A stretch of 64,000 nt of DNA from Ypsolopha sequella (GCA_934047225.1 OW203998.1:17871280-17935279); one strand, 5' to 3'; positions 52,453 to 62,526 are shown, counted from the first letter of the stretch. Made by a program: numbers and translations. The notes: a model not told the origin generated them from the sequence alone.

Positions 52453-52878
52453 GGCGCTCTTATCCCAGAAGAGTGACTCTCTGTCTTTTTCTTTACGTGT
52501 AAGGAGTAAAGAAAATAACCACACTTTTGTACTTTTTCGTTGTTTTTATTGGTTTTAAAATTGTTTAAAAATAAGAGATATGTTTATTAAAACCCACTTT
52601 CGTGGTCGACCTAGAAAATTTAAAGAGCAATATTACCAGATATGTTTCGTTAATAAAAGAGTGGAATTATGGAAATGTTATGATTTGAAAGGTCTTATTA
52701 CATGCTGTGTTCGTGAATTATTTCTATCGAGCAAAGTTTATCTGATCGTGTAACACTTGCGTGAAAGACCTAGATAAAGGTTCGAACTATATTGCGTATT
52801 TTTTTTTTTTTGAAGTTTTAGACGATATTTGAAAGTTCTATTTGACTTTGAAATTACTGATTTTGGGATAAGAGTGCC
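52453..52878. mobile_element. TTAA-flanked MITE, subfamily C-like (GGCGCTCTTATCCCA termini)
   Basis: TTAA on both sides (52449-52452, 52879-52882). Termini GGCGCTCTTATCCCA and the inverse TGGGATAAGAGTGCC. The interior has fragments in common with subfamilies A/B ('ttatttctatcgagcaaa', 'acctagataaagg'). 426 bp, non-coding. Confidence 0.8.
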
Positions 52879-53084
52879 TTAAGGCACTTTTTAATTTTCT
52901 GAAGTTTTATTTTCTTGTAAGCCCTTTCGTGGTGTTTTCCCTTGGTTGCTACCTACAACTCGCCCTTCCTAATAATAATTATGCAAATGATACACAAAGT
53001 GCAGGTGATTTAAATTCCCCCCATAATGACACCCCATCCACATACACGGCTCCATGTATTGTTTTATGTTATAAATATATTAAG
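52879..53084. other. Spacer
   Basis: Nothing recognised. Confidence 0.3.
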
Positions 53085-53510
53085 TCTTTACATATATGAA
53101 ATTGCTGTTTTCTAAAGGAAATTTGAAGGAAACTCAATGTTCAGTTCTAACATTTTTGCATTTTCTTCAGAAATGACAAATCCATATTATGTGTTTTCTT
53201 TTGTGTATGAATTAGACAACATTAAGCTAACAGCAACATTAATTTAATTTTAGAAAAGTGTCAGCTGTTAAAAATTATTACTAGTCTTATAATGGAAATG
53301 GATTGCATTTAGGACGAACTGTTTTTGCAGATTTAATTTTTATAATCAAACTGAAAATAAAAACAAAATTTAATACGTACATGTAAAAACATGAAATAAA
53401 CTTTCAAACAAAAAAAAAAAATATTGAAATAGCTATTGAATTACAGGCATTATGAACTCATGAATCCGTAAGAAAATTTCGGCAATTTTATAGGTAAAGA
53501 CCTATTAATA
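53085..53510 (+). mobile_element. MITE family C, copy 3
   Basis: 'gtctttacatatatgaaatt' at the start and 'cggcaattttataggtaaag' + acc at the end; interior as in 11931-12352 ('agacaacattaagctaacag', 'aaaagtgtcagctgtt', 'cttataatggaaatggat'). Confidence 0.8.
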
Positions 53511-53554
53511 TGAATATGCAAGTATCAGTTGTATAATGAATAGGCTAACTATAG

Positions 53555-53657
53555 AGCTGAGAAAAATAACGTTTAAAAATGCTTTTAAGAAAGTAACACG
53601 TGTTCTGTGAAAATTTCAGCTGGCTACCTATTATGGCTGAAGCTATAGACCTCTGTG

Positions 53658-53691
<34 letters not shown>

Positions 53692-53700
53692 AGCGGAGGC
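53555..53700 (+). repeat. Dispersed repeat with (GACA)n run
   Basis: 'gtgaaaatttcagctggcta' then a perfect GACA run (about 53656-53693) and 'cagcggaggcttatta'. This is the same layout as the common lepidopteran repeat represented at 23553-23860. Confidence 0.65.
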
Positions 53701-53734
53701 TTATTAAGGCGATTACCGTCGCCAAATTAGCAGC

Positions 53735-53890
53735 TCGATGTTCGTCTGTATGAATATCGACGGAAACGACATTGAAATAACGTTTAAATCAGTGCACATT
53801 GCGTGGTGGCTGTTACGACGCTCGCTGCGTCCTTGAAAGGGCAAAATAGGAGAAAATAATACTTTTCACATGGCCGTCATTGTTTGATTG
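53735..53890 (-). repeat. Repeat family K, third copy
   Basis: Inverse blocks 'ccatgtgaaaagtattattt', 'gttatttcaatgtcgtttcc' and 'gtcgatattcatacagacga' match 20090-20110, 20425-20470 and 46980-47040. Confidence 0.55.
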
Positions 53891-54780
53891 AATAATTATT
53901 TGTTATATTTATAGCTATCAAGTTTATCTATTTATCAAAGCATAAATGAATTAAATCACCTAAGCCGCTCAGGAGCAGTAGGAAATTCAAGCGAAAAAAC
54001 ACCATTCAGTTGAAACAATTTTTCATATAGAAATTTTGGTGGTACGAAAAAGAAATATGTTGCATATGTTGTCCTAGAGTTGATAATCCATAATACATTT
54101 TTTCAATATTTTTGGTTTGGCCATAAAAGAGGAGTAGGCTTTAGAAAGTACCCATTTGGCGGTATTAAGGGCCTTAATAGGGCCCCGTTTGGCATCCTCC
54201 GGGTACGGAACGCTAATAACGAAGGATGTTGACAAGATTAAGGCCAACACTCTCTTCTCAGCATCATTAGTCCTACATGCCAATCTCAGCTCCAATAATA
54301 CCAGGATAACCTGATTAAGTCTGACCTTGCGTACAATCTGAGTCCAATAAATCCCAGAGATCGGCTACGGGTTGTCTAACGCTTATAGTAATCAGGCAGA
54401 TAAGGTAAGCCAGAGTGTGATGGATGACTGTGATAGCCAAAAATACATACAAAAATACAACACTGACTCCACTTTGACTGACTCGACTCGACTCGACCAG
54501 GACTTGACTTACAACAGAAACAATTACCATTAAGACCAGGGTACCTGGGCAGCAATACCATCTTGCGGGTATGGGTGCGCCCAATATTGTAAATAAACTT
54601 CAGGGTAGCGCATGAAGTACCCGCAGGGTGGCCTCTACATTTTTTCATTTTTTTATTTTTATTTTTTCTGTTAAAGTAGGCTAAGCTCATTCATGTCATA
54701 AGGTTGTATATATATTTTTTATTCATACTCAAATGTCATTCATTTAAAATCATTAGTTATAAGGTTGTATATATTTCATG
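53891..54780. other. Unassigned region with open minus-strand frames and a (GACTC)n run
   Basis: Minus-strand frames at 54074-54295, 54315-54584 and 54376-54690 overlap each other and show no domain. One is hydrophobic (VFLYVFLAITVIHHTLAYLI), which may be chance. 54468-54500 is an imperfect 'gactcgactcgactcgacca' repeat. 54180-54220 carries the 'gggtacggaacgctaa' repeat end. I cannot support a gene. Confidence 0.35.
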
Positions 54781-54801
54781 TCATTTACTGTTTTTAATTC
54801 G

Positions 54802-54840
54802 ACTGACGCCGGCCCCAAAGTGGGCAGAAATATATTTCGA
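54802..54840 (+). repeat. Hammerhead-core-like hairpin motif, copy 5
   Basis: CTGACGCCGGCCCCAAAGTG + GGCAGAAATATATTTCG: CTGA-GC stem with GGCCC..GGGC pairing, then GAAATATAT. The upstream 'ggttgtatatatttca' can pair with the AAATATAT side. Related to 61355-61392. Confidence 0.5.
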
Positions 54841-55110
54841 AAATAATTTTTATACAATGTTTTAATTAAACAAAAAATAAAACAAAAATACATAGAGTAT
54901 ACAAAATTGATTGATTGTACCTTGGAAAGGGGACATTGTAAGCTGAAAAATCTCTGAGATGACAACAAAACCATTTTTATGATAGTCCGGGCCTTTATAG
55001 GACGCTGATAAATTGTTTTAAAGGTAATGAGAGTTGAGAGGGTTAAATGGAAGCTCATTATTTTTGAATATTGTATGGCACAATTTAAAAGCTTTTGGAA
55101 TATTTCGCAG
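54841..55110. other. Spacer
   Basis: AT-rich; the minus-strand frame at 54753-55058 has no domain. It ends with the polypyrimidine-poor acceptor-like sequence of the next feature. Confidence 0.3.
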
Positions 55111-55238
55111 GTAAATCAGTCTTGGACCCTGGATCAGAGAGTGATGTAGTGATGGGGAGCATTCTTGACTGCTTCGAAGATGACTTGAAACAGTCCAAAC
55201 GCTACCGTTTTGTCTTTTATCTGAATAATAACAACTGA
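55111..55238 (+). CDS. Candidate terminal exon of an unidentified gene
   Basis: Preceded by an acceptor-like TTTCGCAG (55103-55110). In one frame the sequence reads GKSVLDPGSESDVVMGSILD, CFEDDLKQSKRYRFVFYLNN, NN, then TGA at 55236-55238, with AATAAA at 55245-55250. The amino-acid mix is acidic and not the Lys/Asn/Ile bias of chance frames here. Coding then poly(A) signal in the right order is suggestive. However, no upstream exon was identified, the polypyrimidine tract is weak, and AATAAA only 7 bp after the stop is unusually close. It may be host or transposon derived. Confidence 0.35.
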
Positions 55239-55308
55239 TTTCTAAATAAATATATATTTTTACTTACCTTTAGGTGGCTTTTTATTCGTGGATTATAAAA
55301 AATATATA

Positions 55309-56971
55309 CAGGGTGTCCCATAATAAGCAAATCAAACTGTTATGGGAGGTAGCTTAGTCCAATTCCTATCAAATAAAATAAACATAGGTGAAACAAAAGT
55401 TCGATGGTTTTTGAGTTAATTAACTTTTTCAAAAAAATTTGAAAACATCTTCCCGTCCATGTTTTTTTTGCTGTCATTACTTTATTTTTCAGTTAAGATT
55501 TTTTTTATTTTCAGAATATTATTTAAAAATAACTATTTCATGAATTGGTTACCAAACATTTTAGAAAAGTTACACCAAATTTAAATGGCAAGACTTTGTT
55601 TTCACTTCTTGTGTAAATTCGAAAAAAATCTTTAAACTTTGGATCTCTGTGATGAAAAAAAAAAGTATGGAGTGGGAATGATTAACTATTTTTAAAACTT
55701 GCTCATTTAATGTTATTTCCAAAAATGTATAACATTTGACCACTTTCATAAGGACGAGACTAGTTATTGGCCTTGACCACCGGCTGGAATGGATTTTTAA
55801 AAATATTTACTTTCCATAATTTGAACTAAAATGCTATAAAAGTAAAAATTGTTGAGTTTTAATTAAAACAATGTGAAGAAGTGATTATTTTTTTTATTAT
55901 AAAAAAGTGTATACCGACAAGAAAAAGTGATACAATTTTTTTTAAGAATATCTCCTTATAACAAATGTTCGAACTGACGCCCGCCTGTGCGAATGCATAA
56001 ACGACACCTTTTCAAAAAAATTCGTTTTAGTCTAAGATCTCATCTCAACGAAGCATACCCCAGCCGTTGGATTGGCACACTAGGCCCCATTCTGTGGCCA
56101 CCAAGGTCGCCAGACCTTAATCCACTCGACTTCTTCTACTGGGGCTGTTTAAAGGATCGAGTGTACGCAAAGCCCATTCACAATGAGGGAGAACTACGCG
56201 AACGAGTGACACACGCCGCCAGAAGCATATCGGCACTCAGCCTGCGCCGACTAAAACGACATTTTTTGAAAAGGTGTCGTTTATGCATTCGCACAGGCGG
56301 GCGTCAGTTCGAACATTTGTTATAAGGAGATATTCTTAAAAAAAATTGTATCACTTTTTCTTGTCGGTATACACTTTTTTATAATAAAAAAAATTATCAC
56401 TTCTTCACATTGTTTTAATTAAAACTCAACAATTTTTACTTTTATAGCATTTTAGTTCAAATTATGGAAAGTAAATATTTTTAAAAATCCATTCCAGCCG
56501 GTGGTCAAGGCCAATAACTAGTCTCGCCCTTATGAAAGTGGTCAAATGTTATACATTTTTGGAAATAAAATTAAATGAGCAAGTTTTCAAAATAGTTTAT
56601 CATTTCCACTCCATACTTTTTTTTTCATCACAGAGATCCAAAGTTTAAAGATTTTTTTCGAATTTACACAAGAAGTGAAAACAAAGTCTTGCCATTTAAA
56701 TTTGGTGTAACTTTTCTAAAATGTTTGGTAGCCAATTCATGAAATAGTTATTTTCAAATAATATTCTGATAATAAAAAAATTCTTAACTGAAAAATAAAG
56801 TAATCACAGCAAAAAAAACAGGGACGGGAAGATGTTTTCAAATTTTTTTGAAAAAGTTAATTAACTCAAAAACCATCGAACTTTTGTTTCATCTATGTTT
56901 ATTTTATTTGATAAGAATTGGACTAAGCTACCTCCCATAACAATTTGATTCGCTTATTATGGGACACCCTG
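55309..56971. mobile_element. Snap-back Tc1/mariner derivative, 1663 bp, arms about 725 bp
   Basis: Flanked by TA (55307-55308, 56972-56973). Termini CAGGGTGTCCCATAATAAGC and the inverse GCTTATTATGGGACACCCTG, with a one-base difference near the inner side. The arms (55309-56033 and about 56250-56971) are near-identical inverted copies. The right arm includes the 3' end of the transposase frame and its 3' UTR; the left arm is an inverted copy of the same 3' end. The 216-bp centre holds the only unique coding part. The original 5' half of the transposon is gone, so it is non-autonomous. Arm divergence is a few per cent by eye. Confidence 0.85.
56034..56325 (+). pseudogene. Tc1/mariner transposase, C-terminal part
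   Basis: Reads SHLNEAYPSRWIGTLGPILW, PPRSPDLNPLDFFYWGCLKD, RVYAKPIHNEGELRERVTHA, then ARSISALSLRRLKRHFLKRC and ...RTGGRQFEHLL to a stop at 56323-56325. WPPRSPDLNPLDFFYWG is the block around the third catalytic aspartate of mariner-like DDD/E transposases. The first two catalytic residues and the DNA-binding domain are absent. The open frame formally starts at ATG 55987, but its first 16 or so residues are translated from the inverted left arm and are antisense to this gene's own 3' end. Confidence 0.8.
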
Positions 56972-57000
56972 TATAAACAACAAAGAAAGCAATAATTCGA

Positions 57001-57036
57001 CATATTTTAACTCCTTCTATGGAATCGTCATCAGTC
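57001..57036 (-). repeat. Hammerhead-core-like hairpin motif, copy 6
   Basis: On the minus strand: GACTGATGACGATTCC, loop, GGAGTTAAAATATG. CTGATGA is intact; GAAA is changed to TAAA. Confidence 0.4.
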
Positions 57037-57094
57037 AAATACAGTATAAATTAATACAAAAAAGAAAAAAAAAGTGACAGTTATTGAAAAATAG

Positions 57095-57730
57095 GGAAGG
57101 ATATCGAGGAACATAAAAACTCATGGAATCGTCTACCTGTATCCGTTCAAAACTGTCGTACTCGGAATACTAAACTAAAAGCTCACTACTTTAGTGAAAC
57201 ACCCCTAACTCATCTATCATTTATTCATTTGATTAACATTTCATCCAAAATTATCTCTTTTATTATTATATGTTTGTAAATTTATGTATTTATTAAAGTA
57301 TATTTATTATTATAGAATTAAATGAGACTTGAGGATAATTAATGATTTATATAAAAACGTATTCATATATCATAACACGTATTGAGGTGAGCCGTTTTTT
57401 TTTCTATATAAATCTTATAGTTATTATATTCTTTATATTATAATTTTGTTTATTTATTAGTTTATTATAGCGTAGGGAATCCCCCATTAATAAGTCTATG
57501 TCGTTTACTCTTATGTTTGATTTCGTGACATTTACACGCTTCTTTCTTTATTTTTTCTATATTTTCTTTTTCACCCAAAGGTTGCCTGGAAGATATTGCT
57601 ATTAGCAATAAGTGCCGCATTTGTAAATTGTTAAATATTCTAAATGTTTTTTTTCTTCATGTTTTTGTATAAATGTATATTAAGCGTAAAACATAAGTAA
57701 AATAAATAAGAAACTTTCTTGAACTTTCTG
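57095..57730 (+). pseudogene. Non-LTR retrotransposon 3' end: ORF C-terminus and 3' UTR
   Basis: At 57126 the frame reads SWNRLPVSVQNCRTRNTKLK then AHYFSETPLTHLSFIHL, ending at a TAA near 57278. The W-N-x-L-P motif followed by a basic ...K..H.F is the usual C-terminus of many LINE ORF2 proteins. The 3' UTR carries 'cacccaaaggttgcctggaa' and 'ttgctattagcaataagtgc', a combination I know from lepidopteran LINE 3' UTRs, and AATAAA at about 57701. The segment 57300-57400 between them is shared with 19780 and 25742 and is probably an insertion. Confidence 0.65.
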
Positions 57731-57989
57731 GACCCGGTTGCGAAATGACTCTCAGGGACTACGAAATATTGTATAAAATTTCATTTCATACTCGGTTAGG
57801 TAATTTTTGACGTCCTAAATTTACCTAGACACTCGAAATTATTTCGCGGCCTCGTAATTGGCAGAATGATACTGGCCAGTTAACAGCGCCGCCAGCCGGT
57901 GACAGCCTGAGAACAAAAAAAAACTAGCTACTTTAAGCCGCGCCTCGGGGCAAGGTCATTATAAATTACTTAAAATTTAGGGGGAAAAC
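57731..57989. other. Possible promoter-side sequence for the candidate exon
   Basis: GC-richer patch 57885-57960 (cagcgccgccagccggtgac, gccgcgcctcgg) upstream of the ATG at 57990. No defined promoter element. Confidence 0.3.
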
Positions 57990-58097
57990 ATGGCAGTTGT
58001 TTCAGAAAGTGATTCTGATGATGAATATTTAATGTCTACTTCACCTTGTAGAAAAAGTTCGCCTTCGGCTCACGTCGAAACTAGCTTCATTCCTCGG
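57990..58097 (+). CDS. Candidate first coding exon of an unidentified gene
   Basis: ATG in a good context (aaaacATGg) opens 36 codons (MAVVSESDSDDEYLMSTSPC, RKSSPSAHVETSFIPR), followed at once by GTAAGA, a strong donor, in phase 0. The acidic Ser/Asp-rich start is typical of nuclear proteins but also of some transposases. The next exon was not found. Either a host gene or a transposon first exon is possible. Confidence 0.35.
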
Positions 58098-58226
58098 GTA
58101 AGAAAAAGCGTCTATTTTTAGTCGGCACGAAAAATACTATTGTTGCACAGTTATATTTATACCTCTTTTGTAATATTTCCGACACAAATATTTTGATATT
58201 CCATTGTTATGAAACGAATTTTCAAG

Positions 58227-58380
58227 AGGTGTATACGAGGAGGTATAATATATGGTAGCAGTAACACGCGTTAAATTTCTATTTGACATTCCAAAATTTC
58301 AAAAGGTGTATACGAGGAGGTATAATATATGGTAGCAGTAACACGCGTTAAATTTCTATTTGACATTCCAAAATTTCCAG
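58227..58380 (+). repeat. Perfect 77-bp tandem duplication
   Basis: 58227-58303 and 58304-58380 are essentially identical (aggtgtatacgaggaggtat ... tttgacattccaaaattt). Near-identity implies a very recent event or assembly duplication. Confidence 0.9.
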
Positions 58381-58763
58381 ATGATCTCTAGATCATTGAC
58401 GTAGATACTATACATCATTGACACAAAAAAAAGGCGGACAGAGTTTCGCTAGCAAAAAACTGAAGCACTCATAGTAAGCCGATCCGCTTGTACGCACGAG
58501 CCCAGCACGCATTCACATCATAGTAAGCCGATTTCCATAGTAAGTTTACACACTAACAATCCATCGCCATTGGTATACTTCAGTAGTTGCTTAGCTGCGA
58601 CGCCTTCGGCCTTTTTTACGTCAATGTTAATCTTTTGAGCGTCACAGCTTATCTCTTAGTTAATCAACGAAGACACAACCGAACAATGATCTAATACGTA
58701 CTATCGAACAAAGTAGTAGCTATGCATGCATGTATAAGTTTATGCATGCAGTTTCGTGGAACA
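58381..58763. other. No recognised gene
   Basis: Contains a repeated 'tcatagtaagccgat' (58467, 58518). Nothing else. Confidence 0.4.
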
Positions 58764-58771
58764 GGCGTGGT

Positions 58772-59306
58772 CAGTGCCGGATTAAGATTACTTGATGCCC
58801 TAAGCAATCCACGCCTATGGGCCCCCTCTCCACTAGTAAACCAGTATCGGTCTTCCACAAAAGTTACGTATTTATTACAAAGAGATCGATCATTACGAAC
58901 AAAGAATATAGTACTTTTATCCTTTTTTTAGAATATGTAGGTGCAGAAGAGATAAGTGGACTTATAATAAAAACCAAAGCATACCATTTTTTCATTATTC
59001 AAAGAAATGCGACTTGCTACTTTTACCGACAGCAAATTCACGAATAATAGTGTACAAATATTCAACATTGAATCGATTGAATCTAGCGTCTTTTGTAGCA
59101 TTTTCATTCGTTTTTAATACCTGACTATTCGGAAGATTTGCAAATCCACGCGACGACATCTCAATACTCTAGTCAATTTAATTACGCGCAGATTTTCAAT
59201 AACCTTTACCTTTTATGTGCTAAAAACCATTTTTTTGGTGCTGTTTATGGTGCCCCCTGAGACGTGATGCAGTTGCTTAACTTGCTTATAGGCTAATCCG
59301 GCACTG
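58772..59306. mobile_element. hAT-type non-autonomous element, 535 bp, with perfect 8-bp duplication
   Basis: Termini CAGTGCCGGATTAAG... and ...CTAATCCGGCACTG; target duplication GGCGTGGT on both sides (58764-58771, 59307-59314). A second inverted block (gggccccctct / gtgccccctgag) lies near the ends. No transposase; the two plus-strand frames within are fortuitous. Confidence 0.9.
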
Positions 59307-59314
59307 GGCGTGGT

Positions 59315-60107
59315 ATGGTTTTCTTCATAATCAGCCAGATCTGTATGAATTGTAAATAAGGTAAGGTAAATTTAAGGTAAATTTAGTTTTAGTTTTTTTG
59401 GGTTGTGTTTGTATTTGGATTGTATAATATTTGGCTGGTTTTAATAAAAAATAAATATAGAATACTGTGTAACCAATGATATAACAAAAGGTGTAGATAG
59501 GTTACCTACACAAGGTTCAAACTTCAAACAACATAAATAAACGTATTAATTGTAATGTCGCATTGACACGTGGAAGTAGTATGACATCTCATAATTATCG
59601 GGAGCGAAAGAGAGACAAGACCTAATAATCCTAATATGTTGCTGTGCATGTCATCCCGTGGGACGCGACGTTCGTCGTGCGTCAACGCCGCGCCGATGCG
59701 ACATCGAGTTCAGGTTTGTTAATTAGCCAAGTTTTAACGTGATACTTACGGATCGCTTATAACCTATCTTATCTACACATTTTCTTTAAATATCATTGTC
59801 TAAAACTGTAATAAAAATGCGAAAGAATTATCTAGCATTTTGAGATCACATTTAAAATATGTTAAAGGGTCGGATTTTCCACGAATCCTTAATAGAAAAT
59901 GTTATGGTAGGTATTAATAGTTTTGCAATAAAATCCATTATTATTTGATCAAGTGAGTGAAGTCATTATTTTTTTTTTGTATTAAATTCAAGCGGTGTTA
60001 CTCTGTAGCTACAATTTTAGTATTTTTACGGCTCTGAAATTCTGTATCTATCCAGTTTCTGGGCGAGCGCGATTCATCCTAGGTCATATCGATGCTATCT
60101 ATCAAGC
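59315..60107. other. No gene; one CpG-rich patch
   Basis: 59560-59720 is CpG-rich (gtgggacgcgacgttcgtcg, caacgccgcgccgatgcgac), preceded by 'cgggagcgaaagagagacaa'. It resembles promoter-proximal sequence, but no exon was identified. Confidence 0.35.
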
Positions 60108-60368
60108 GTGGTAGTGGCCAGGCGTGAGATCAAAATACGGTAATGGCCAGGCGTGAGACCAAAATATGGTAATGGCAAGGCGTGAGACCAAAATATGGTA
60201 ATGGTCAGGCGTGATACCAAAATACGGTAATGGCCAAGCGTGAGACCAAAATATGGTAATGGCCAGGCGTGAGACCAAAATATGGTAATGGCCAGGCGTG
60301 AGACCAAAATATGGTAATGGCCAGGCGGAGACCAAAATATGGTAATGGCCATGTTTAAGACCAAAATA
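60108..60368 (+). repeat. 29-bp minisatellite, nine copies
   Basis: Unit ggtaatggccaggcgtgaga + ccaaaatat repeated with few substitutions, one single-base deletion in the eighth unit, and divergence in the first and last. Both minus-strand open frames across it are by-products of a unit length not divisible by three. Confidence 0.95.
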
Positions 60369-60711
60369 TATAAAAAAAGTATAAGAACTCGCAGTATTAG
60401 TAATCATCACAATGATTGTTACACCCATGTGTATATACGTAAACAAACAGCAAGAGGTAAAAATATTGTCACTTATTCTTATGCAAAAACAATAACAAAT
60501 ACAAGCATCTTAAACTTGAAGTGCTAGTTGCAATGCCCTTAAAGCCTTAATAATAAAGGTGAGTACGCAATAGCAGTCACGCCTTGAACTGTCGAATTAT
60601 GTAAATATTTACTCAGATCCCGCGCAACTGCTTCAGTCAGTTTCTCACCTTGACGAATTGTTTGAGACAATCGTGAGAGGAAAATTTAAATAAAATAGGA
60701 TACCTGTTTAA
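60369..60711. other. Spacer
   Basis: Nothing recognised; ends with TTAA. Confidence 0.35.
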
Positions 60712-61130
60712 GGCGATATGTAAAAGTTTTAGCGTCCCTGTTACTCCATATGCGAAAAACCCTCAGTGCGAGAGGGACGGATTCGTGGAAAAGTAGCAAA
60801 AAGTCCGTTTTTTATTAATATAAAATGTACTACAGTTGCTGTCAAAATTTCGTTTAACCAGGTCCTAGATACCGTTAAAACCCATCTTATAAAATACATA
60901 ATTGCAGTCCAATTGTCATTCTAAATTGTCAAACCCGGAGAATTGGTGTCGAAAAAGACCTAATTTCAATAAATATTTCTATCGAGCCGAATTTCTCCAA
61001 TTGTGTTTCTGTTTTAACAGATCCCTAGTAAAAGGTTCCAAAAATAAGATACTATTTTATCAAAATAATATATTATTTACCGAAGTAGATATGCAAGTTC
61101 TTAAAGTGTCGATTTTTTTTCCGTAGCGCC
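60712..61130 (+). mobile_element. TTAA-flanked MITE, subfamily B
   Basis: TTAA on both sides (60708-60711, 61131-61134). Termini GGCGATATG and CGTAGCGCC, 419 bp, the same length as the copy at 19140. Interior 'ggtcctagataccgttaaaa', 'tatttctatcgagccgaatt', 'gcaagttcttaaagtgtcga'. Non-coding. Confidence 0.85.
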
Positions 61131-61307
61131 TTAAGAGAAGAGTCACGGAATATCTTCAAACTTATTTGAGGACTTGAAAACAGAATTTTTCGGATAATCG
61201 AACCGTATATTTTTGTAATAAAACTTATCTGCAATTTAAATATGATTCCATTTAATTTAATACTAATATGTATATAATATAAATATTATACAACAGAAAT
61301 AACAAGT

Positions 61308-61412
61308 TAAATATTTTCGAGATATATTTCGTAATTGTTCACTCATATCATTCGAATGATGCCAGCCGGCCCCAAAGTGGGCCGAAATATATCTCGAAAA
61401 TATTCAATTTAT
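61308..61412 (+). repeat. Three-way-junction structure with hammerhead-like core, copy 7
   Basis: Outer arms attttcgagatatatttc and gaaatatatctcgaaaat are perfectly inverted. Inside are a second palindrome atcattcgaatgat and a third stem ggccc..gggcc, followed by GAAA. This gives a three-stem junction laid out as in a hammerhead, but the CTGATGA position reads AATGATGCCAG. Confidence 0.6.
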
Positions 61413-61592
61413 TATTTATGTTGTTATATATGAAAGTGTTAAATTAATTGGAATACAATTTTAATTGCAAATAAGTTTAATTACATTGTGTAAATTAAAA
61501 TTTACCGATGTACTCTCAGCAAATGCCTTATCCATCTAATGAGCTAATTTTATGTGCGGTGGTCTGCGACAATCTGGCCTGCGCTATAAGGT

Positions 61593-61983
61593 TTTTTCAA
61601 TGCAAGTGCTCGTAAAGGCCCACTTTTTATGCACCAAAACCGAACAGAAAGTCGATTATTTTGCCCTAGGGTTTTATTATTATTTTTTTTTAATTTATTT
61701 ACAATGGTTGGCTAACCTGCAGCCTTTCCTGTGTAATATAAATGTTATACTTTATTTTCCACTGTTTAACGGCTCTGGATACAGTTCTTTTGAACCAATC
61801 ATAATTTAAAGTTCACAAGATTATATTTGTTTTATTTCCTCACACTATGCATTGAAAAACGTAGTATGATAAACGGGCGTAAGAGCAATAAATTACTCGG
61901 TTACGTCTAAAACACTTGCTACGCTCGTGTTTTAAATCGTCCTCGTCATTTATTCCTTTTCACCCTTGTATCATGAGCTACTA
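61593..61983 (+). mobile_element. HINE-like element
   Basis: TTTTTCAATGCAAGTGCTCG at the start, terminal palindrome with somewhat more substitutions than the other copies, end TCATGAGCTACTA. Probably one of the older copies. Confidence 0.75.
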
Positions 61984-62129
61984 TTATATGTTCTAAATGT
62001 TCATTTCTATAGGTATTATTTGAGAAATTGTTTACTGAAAGCGTCATAAAAACAAAAGCGTTTTTGTCTCTTATTAGTTAAAAAGTTATTAACAAAATAA
62101 ATCGTCACTTGCAAGCAACAAGGTCTAAC
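61984..62129. other. Spacer
   Basis: Nothing recognised. Confidence 0.3.
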
Positions 62130-62526
62130 GCCAGGGCCACAGCTTCAAGCTTCTGGCGGCGCTTCTTGCTGCGCTTCCAGGCGGCGGTTTTTGCGACGGG
62201 CTTTGCCCTGCCACGACACCCGTTGGCGCCTTCCACCGCATCGGATGTATAGCGCGCTCGCTCGCTCAAAGCGCTCGACACTAGGTTCGTCCTGTGCGCT
62301 CGATCACTGTTTCAACCACCCGCCTCCCCGCACACCGCTGTCCCGAGAGCGCAAGTCACTCGAAGCCGGACAAGACGCGCAAGCGGCGACCCATGGCCGG
62401 CTCTATACAACTTCATACATTTGTTCTCTCCGCGGCGCCGTCGCAAGATGGAACCGCTTGGCGCGCCTCCCGAAGCCTGGAGCTGTGGCCGACCGTTTAC
62501 AACTGATCAGGCGAGCCGTTTTCTGA
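62130..62526 (+). pseudogene. Probable non-LTR retrotransposon C-terminal fragment
   Basis: GC-rich block within AT-rich surroundings. One frame ends YTTSYICSLRGAVARWNRLA then RLPKPGAVADRLQLIRRAVF to a stop at 62524-62526. The W-N-x-L motif 30 or so residues before the end recalls the C-terminus of LINE ORF2 proteins. The two overlapping plus frames suggest at least one frameshift. Identification is tentative. Confidence 0.4.

Noticed and set aside
54315..54690. Hydrophobic minus-strand frames that might be membrane proteins
   Set aside because: They overlap each other in different frames, contain a simple repeat, and no start, splice or homology supports them.
55987..56033. N-terminal residues of the open frame that contains the mariner C-terminus
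   Set aside because: This part is the inverted left arm, antisense to the same transposase 3' end, so it is not native coding sequence.
60108..60368. CRISPR-like direct repeats
   Set aside because: The units are contiguous without unique spacers and the genome is eukaryotic; it is a minisatellite.
60095..60446. Two overlapping minus-strand open frames (89 and 114 residues) with repeated 'HYHILVSRLAITIFW' phrases
   Set aside because: They are translations of the 29-bp minisatellite; the repeat length not divisible by three makes every frame look similar.
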